Assembly (NCBI GenBank): GCA_947396885.1
Contig: OX377204.1
Location: 56,221,139-56,285,138, forward strand
Length of the DNA: 64,000 bases
DNA from: Heligmosomoides polygyrus polygyrus
Taxonomy: Eukaryota > Nematoda > Chromadorea > Rhabditida > Heligmosomidae
Direction of reading: 5' to 3'
How positions within the stretch are numbered: the stretch's first letter is position 1; each line of letters begins with the position of its first letter. The notes beneath the pieces are model-generated. The model had not been told where the DNA came from. It was given only the letters and a program-made list of their open reading frames with translations, and ran no database searches. Below, piece by piece: positions 59,100 to 64,000 of the stretch. A program made the translations under genes and the position numbers.

Positions 59100-60490
59100 A
59101 GGGAGCAAAAATCTGTCGATCTGCTCAAGTGAAAGCTGATGCTACATTTTGTAATTATTGGCGCGAAGGTCTTGAACATGGTAAATATTATCCTTTCAAA
59201 AACGCTGTGAACTGTCTCTATCACTTTCAGAGCCGCTGTGTGTAACGTTTTGAATGAGAAATGACAATGGAAGCGAGTCTGCATACAATAATACCCTAAT
59301 TCTTGTACACGGCGATGCTTTGCGATAGGTTTTCCTTCGCAAGGTGCCGCAGCTCCATAACTCCGTTTAGGTTTATTCTTTGCCACGCGGGCTAGTTGGG
59401 CGTTACCTCAAACTTGGGTAATTAAACTTTTATTTAACAACTAAGTCAATTAAATAACAACTAAAAACACAACTCTCAAGCTCCGGAGGCTTCTTTTATA
59501 CAGGCTAAGAAGGCGGAGCTGACTGGCATGCTAAACAGATGTAAGCATGGTTAGCAAATGTTTGTGAAATGTTTTCAAATTCCTCAACAGATCAGCCTTC
59601 TGAGAGCGAAACAAACGGATACATGATGAATCATCCATACATATGAAATCGACCATGTTACAGTAATACACCGTAAATCTACCAAAACAAATGAATAGAG
59701 GATATGTTCCAACAAAGCTTAAAACACATCAAAACATTTCCCTCCTTGTGATGAATCTATCTATTCCGTTCAGTCCTGCTTTATCAAAACTCACCTAGTT
59801 GCCAAGCATTTTCTTTTCGAAGGCCGTTAATACGACCCCTCCAAAATTATCACTCTCCTCTGCATAGTCTGTCCATCCATTCACTAGCGATGTCAGAAAA
59901 ACTTCAGAATTTTCTTTTTTCTTTGAACAGTTGGTTGCAGTACATCACTAGGTACACGTTGACTGTAGGCAACAGCAAATTTAGTTGGACTGTACGCAGT
60001 TTGTTTGAAAGCACGATTTAGTCCAAGTTGGCGCCTCACCTTCTGCTACGCAATTTACACTGTTGGATGTTAAATTCATAAAACATACGAAGCTGAACAT
60101 ACTATTTGAAATAATGTGAAGTTTTTTTTAAATTTCTACAACTCAACGAGTTTCTCAGAATTCTCGGCCACTCGCCCACCACATTAGCAAAACTTGTCTG
60201 CTTTTCCGTATTTTCAAAATTTGGTAGTCGTGAAGCCTTGTAATCCGACTTGACTTCGACATGTTACTACATAGTAGGATCATCTGATTGTTTTCGGGGT
60301 ATGTTTCTAAACCGTGCGCTCTAAATAGAAAATCGTTAGTTTGGTGGCTTTCCGTCGTTTCTCCTGTCCATTACCCTCGTTTAGGAAAATGACTCGAACA
60401 GGATTTCTAAGCTCGTTGAGAACTTTCGGATCGCATCAAACTGTTGAGATCCAGATAAGTCGATATCTTTGACACTTCTGAGCAGCGCAC
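59100..60490. other. Unassigned stretch
   Basis: A 96-codon minus-strand frame at 59,096-59,386 has no recognised motif. Nothing else supported. Confidence 0.4.
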
Positions 60491-60502
60491 TCAACCACTA
60501 AC

Positions 60503-60557
60503 GTCACACCCAAGGAGATATGTCCGACTCCGTCGCTCATTTCTCCTTGGGTGTGAC
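60503..60557. repeat. Hairpin, perfect 16-bp arms
   Basis: GTCACACCCAAGGAGA and TCTCCTTGGGTGTGAC separated by 23 bases. Confidence 0.95.
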
Positions 60558-60654
60558 TCCCAGTGAAACCAGAACGTTTTCGCGCAGCAAAAAAGCTCTG
60601 AATTGCCCCTTTTTAATAAGAAATAATACTAAGAGATGTCGTGGTCTGTGATGA

Positions 60655-60802
60655 TTCAGAACAGGTGGAAGGGCGCCATCAAGGAAGGTCTCGTCAAAAT
60701 CGGCGCCAGCCAGAGGACACCTTTGATAGGATGTGGCGACGGATCACAAGAACAGCGGACGCTGCGACTGCGCGAGACTAAACGCTCAGGAGAAGAAGAA
60801 GA
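60655..60802 (+). mobile_element. RTE family B, 3' end only
   Basis: CAGGTGGAAGGGCGCCATCA, GATCACAAGAACAGCGGAC and AACGCTCAGGAGAAGAAGAA match 9,230-9,392. Confidence 0.8.
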
Positions 60803-61129
60803 AGCCTCTGATGATTCTTCGATAGAAATGAAATGCATGCAGTTTTTTTTTCTAAATTAATTGCACCTCTGAGCATGGAAAACCACAACGATAGTTAAGT
60901 GAACATTTCTTTTTAGGCAATTAACTAATTCAGAAAATTCATGAAAAATGTCGGTATTTTTAACTTAAAAATTAAAAAGCAACACAAAAATAGTTTTATT
61001 TTAGATAGAAGAGACAATTACGTAACTGATGAGCCTTGGGTATCTCTTCTCTGTAAAATATCCTTCTTAAGTTAAGAGGCTAAACGAGTATTTGATACGC
61101 TGAACGTTGTGTTTATGTTTATTTTATTT

Positions 61130-61520
61130 TTTTAATAAGCGGAATGCCGCTTGGAGAACTGAAAAAAGTTTGTAATATCCGAAAGGTCATTTCCACGTCA
61201 AACTGGATACTTTTCAAATCATATTTTACTCTTACTAAACCAAATCGGACACCTTCTAAATCACATTGGACGCTCTTCTAGGCAAGCTTAATGTCCAATC
61301 AATCTGATCACCTTTCAAATCAAAATTAAAACTAGCTTCCTCCACATTAGACTAGAGGAGGATTTGCAAGACCTTTGGAACATTTTTTTGTTCAAAGAAG
61401 ATTTAGTATGGCTTTCTTTAAAATTTTTAATTCGCCTGCCTTAGTAAATAAACAGCCCTTTCAAAATGTTGAAAACTTTATTTTCCGGGGAGAAATAATA
61501 AACTCCATTTCTTAAAGCAC
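61130..61520 (+). repeat. Dispersed ~390-bp repeat, copy 2
   Basis: ATTGGACGCTCTTCTAGGC, AAATCGGACACCTTCTAAAT and TTAGTATGGCTTTCTTTAAA follow the order of 48,890-49,270. Confidence 0.7.
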
Positions 61521-61726
61521 GCAAAAGTGTCAAAAGAGCAATCATTTCTTACATTAGAAGAAGAGATCGCGTAGCACTCGACTAGATGGCGATGTTTATG
61601 TAATTGATAATGTAGGTAATTCCTGCTTACTTGTGGCAGTGATGAAAGGAAGCATGTGTTCTTTATAGATAGCGATATGAGAGAATGCGTGCTTTTAGCC
61701 CACGATCCACGATCTAATCAACTGCA

Positions 61727-64000
61727 TGGGGCGGTCAGAACTTCCTTAGTGGCAGGCCAACACTCAGCGCCGTACATCGCTACCGGCCGGACGACTGCTC
61801 TGTGGATCTTCAACTTCAGGTGCTTTGGTATCTTCCTATCGCAGAACTCGTCAAACGCCACTTGGACCAAGCTGCACTCACACGTGAGTTAATTCAACCA
61901 TCAGACCGCCGTCAGACGCTACTACTGATCCCAGGTATTTAAACACCGAAGTGCGTGCAAGTTCAGTGCCGTCAATCTTAATGGAGCCGGACTCGTTTAC
62001 GTCAGTCGTTAGGTACTCGGTCTTCTTGACGTTCAATTTGAATCCGAACATCGCCAGGCGGTCGCACCAAGATTGCACCTGCTCGACCCCCCCCCCCTCG
62101 AGATCATCTTCATCTTCGCAAGAGAGCATCACGTCATCAGCATAGAGCAACGTCCATGGGACAGGCTTCTGAAGATCTCCGTAATGGCACCCATGAGGAC
62201 AACAAAAAGGAGTGTAGAGAGCGTAAAACCCTGGTGCACCCCAACAGAGATTAGAAACTCCATTGAGGTTCCAGCTGCTGCTTGCACTCTACTCTTTGGG
62301 CAAGAGTAGAGCATCCGCACCCACTCTTTGAGTTCCTCAGGTACGTTGTGTTGTCGTAAGGCGTACCATATAACCTCACGCGGTACGCGGTCGAAAGCCT
62401 TCTCCAAGTCGAGAAAGGCTATATGCACCGGTTTCTATTTCTCGCGATGCTTCATCGGCTGCCAGATCATCCGGTCCTGTTGCCTTGCATGGCTTCATCT
62501 TCTTCGGAGCCGCTTCTGTTTCCTCCACGGTGATCTTGTGAAGGGGACCGTGAAAAGAACCCACAGAAGAGATGGCGGGGTGAGGAAATTCCATCGTGGA
62601 ACCTTCCTCAAAGTAATCAAGCCATCGCTTCAACGCCTTTTGCGGTCTGTCAGAAGATGGCCGCTCTTATCATTGATGCCAAAGAACTTTTCAATATCCT
62701 CGGTTTGGCGTTGGCGGGTTTTAGCAAGTCGGTACAAATACCGCTCACCATCGCGCGACGCGAGCTTTTCGTTGACAACACTATAATGAGTGGCTTTCGC
62801 AACAGCCACGGCTTTCTTTGCAGCTTTCTTCACCTTCTGATACATCTGTCAGTTATCGGCTGTTTTATCGCCGAGAATCACATGATACAGCGATTTCTTC
62901 TCCCGAACCTTCGCTTTCACGTCGTCTGTCCACAGCCATGTCTGCTTGTCGGCCTTGCGTCGTCCTGGCTTCGTAGTGCCGAGTTCCAATCTTGCAGCTT
63001 CGCGTATCGCGTCGGTTGCTCTCTTCCAAGTTTCGTCGACAGTCGTGACTGTCGGCAACCGTACGCGAGAAATCACAGCTGCTTCCTTCTCTTTCATTCG
63101 CCACCACTTCATTCTTGCAGCACCGCATCGCTCGATCTGCTTCAGCCTCGGAGGGGCGATCTTTAGCGTGCAAATCAGCGATCGATGCTGTGGGGCGACC
63201 GTCTCATACGGCACAATGCTCTGTGACAATGCTCCGGTCGCGATCCTTCACAAGGACAAAGTCTATCTGAGACTTGGAGCTCCCACTATAGTATGAAGTG
63301 AGCTAGGAGTCGCGTTTTCGGAAAACGGTGTTCACAACGGTGAGATTATGCGATTCCGCATACTCAAGAATACGCTCACCATCGGCGTTACGAGACCCGT
63401 ATCCAAAACCACCATAACAGCTATACTCGTCCTTCTAGCACCTACATGCCCATTAAGGTCACCAGCGACTATGATGACATCTTTCGACGGTACCTCTGCT
63501 GTCTTCTCATCAAGCAGGCTTCAAAGCTCATCCTTGGCTTGATCGGAGCAGCCAGCCTGCGGAGCATACGCAGAGAAAAAGTGATAGAGTCGCTCCTTAG
63601 CGGCGACAACGATTAACCGATCGTTAAAGCGCTCGACACTTACAATCGAGTCACTAAATCGTTCGGAGACGATTATTCCGACACCACTGGTGGTCCTGGG
63701 ACTTCCACATAGAACGGCCTTGAAGCCACTTTCTATGTCCCTTGACTTGCTGCAGGGTTCAGCGTTGCTACGCGGGTCCTGCTTATGTTACGGGACTTTC
63801 GGACTACCTCAGTTGCCCCCCTCATCAGGGACCCTCGCATACTTCTCACACTCACCGGGCTCTGCGAGTGCGCGTCGGCTTCCACGGACGCCGTAGCACA
63901 ATTTCGAAAAACATGACTATTCAATCCCCTTTATGTGACATGGGCATTCATAGGCCGGCCTGTCACAAGGGCCTGTCGCCTGCATTCGAGTGTCCGTGCT
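61727..64000 (-). mobile_element. RTE retrotransposon, diverged, internally deleted, continuing past the window end
   Basis: From the right edge inward the minus strand gives the 5' end (GGCGACAGGCCCTTGTGACA at about 63,975), endonuclease fragments (SRTRVATLNPA, the DLNGHVG-like region near 63,440), VPYETVAPQHRSLICTLKIA, RLPTVTTVDETWKRATDAIR, HYSVVNEKLASRDGERYLYR, KIFGIN-like FFGINDKSGHLLTDR, then a jump from PCKATGPDDLAADEA to MHIAFLDLEKAFDRVPREVI, then FLISVGVHQGFTLSTLLF, MLYADDVMLS and FKYLGSVVASDGG. About 120 codons between motifs 0 and A are missing. It stops inside the C-terminal region at 61,727. Confidence 0.9.

Overview
The window looks like nuclear DNA of a nematode, most likely a clade V strongylid of the hookworm type. 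This is an inference from short introns with T-rich acceptors, a cuticlin-like ZP-domain gene spread over tens of kilobases, and large numbers of RTE retrotransposons, mariner, hAT, Penelope-like and tRNA-derived SINE copies mixed with satellites and foldback palindromes. There are no bacterial operons, and almost every long open frame is transposon-derived or simple-sequence.

The main host gene runs on the minus strand from about 58,040 to 14,430. Thirteen small exons can be read in the order expected for a nematode cuticlin-type ZP protein: signal peptide, ZP-N, ZP-C, basic (furin-like) sites, one transmembrane helix and a short tail. Ten of the twelve modelled junctions are the only or best phase-consistent choice seen. 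One ZP exon expected between 45,868 and 18,214 was not found. The two largest introns are about 9.5 kb and 27.7 kb and consist mostly of repeats.

Layout. 1-2,100: minisatellites and a decayed RTE. 3,335-5,995: a segmented repeat with a partial inverted partner at 12,655-13,640. 5,997-6,482: a palindrome. 7,226-7,933: ends of one or two plus-strand genes. 8,430-11,590: mariner, RTE and Penelope-like remnants. 14,430-18,214: 3' half of the ZP gene. 19,600-20,730: mariner with both ends and TA target site. 20.8-32.4 kb: satellites, inverted repeats and TTCGAA arrays. 33.5-33.9 kb: 3' end of a small plus-strand gene inside the ZP intron. 33,983-34,549: a 567-bp palindrome. 35-36.7 kb: CR1-like, SINE and RTE pieces. 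37,810-45,120: a three-level nest, an old RTE split by a hAT-type element (39,042-43,592, exact 8-bp target duplication) that itself carries a full-length RTE (39,556-42,714). 45.8-48.3 kb: two ZP exons. 50.2-51.1 kb: an ATTAT microsatellite split by a SINE. 51.4-53.3 kb: GC-rich hairpins. 53,436-56,553: a second, nearly identical full-length RTE with a perfect 17-bp target duplication. 57.8-58.04 kb: first two ZP exons. 61,727-64,000: another RTE on the minus strand, running out of the window.

The two full-length RTE copies are in unrelated flanks with their own target duplications yet share the same set of frame-breaking lesions, so they appear to be progeny of one already defective source element moved in trans. 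No wholly new molecular system is evident. The most informative objects are the transposon-stuffed ZP gene, the dated insertion nest and the long foldback palindromes.
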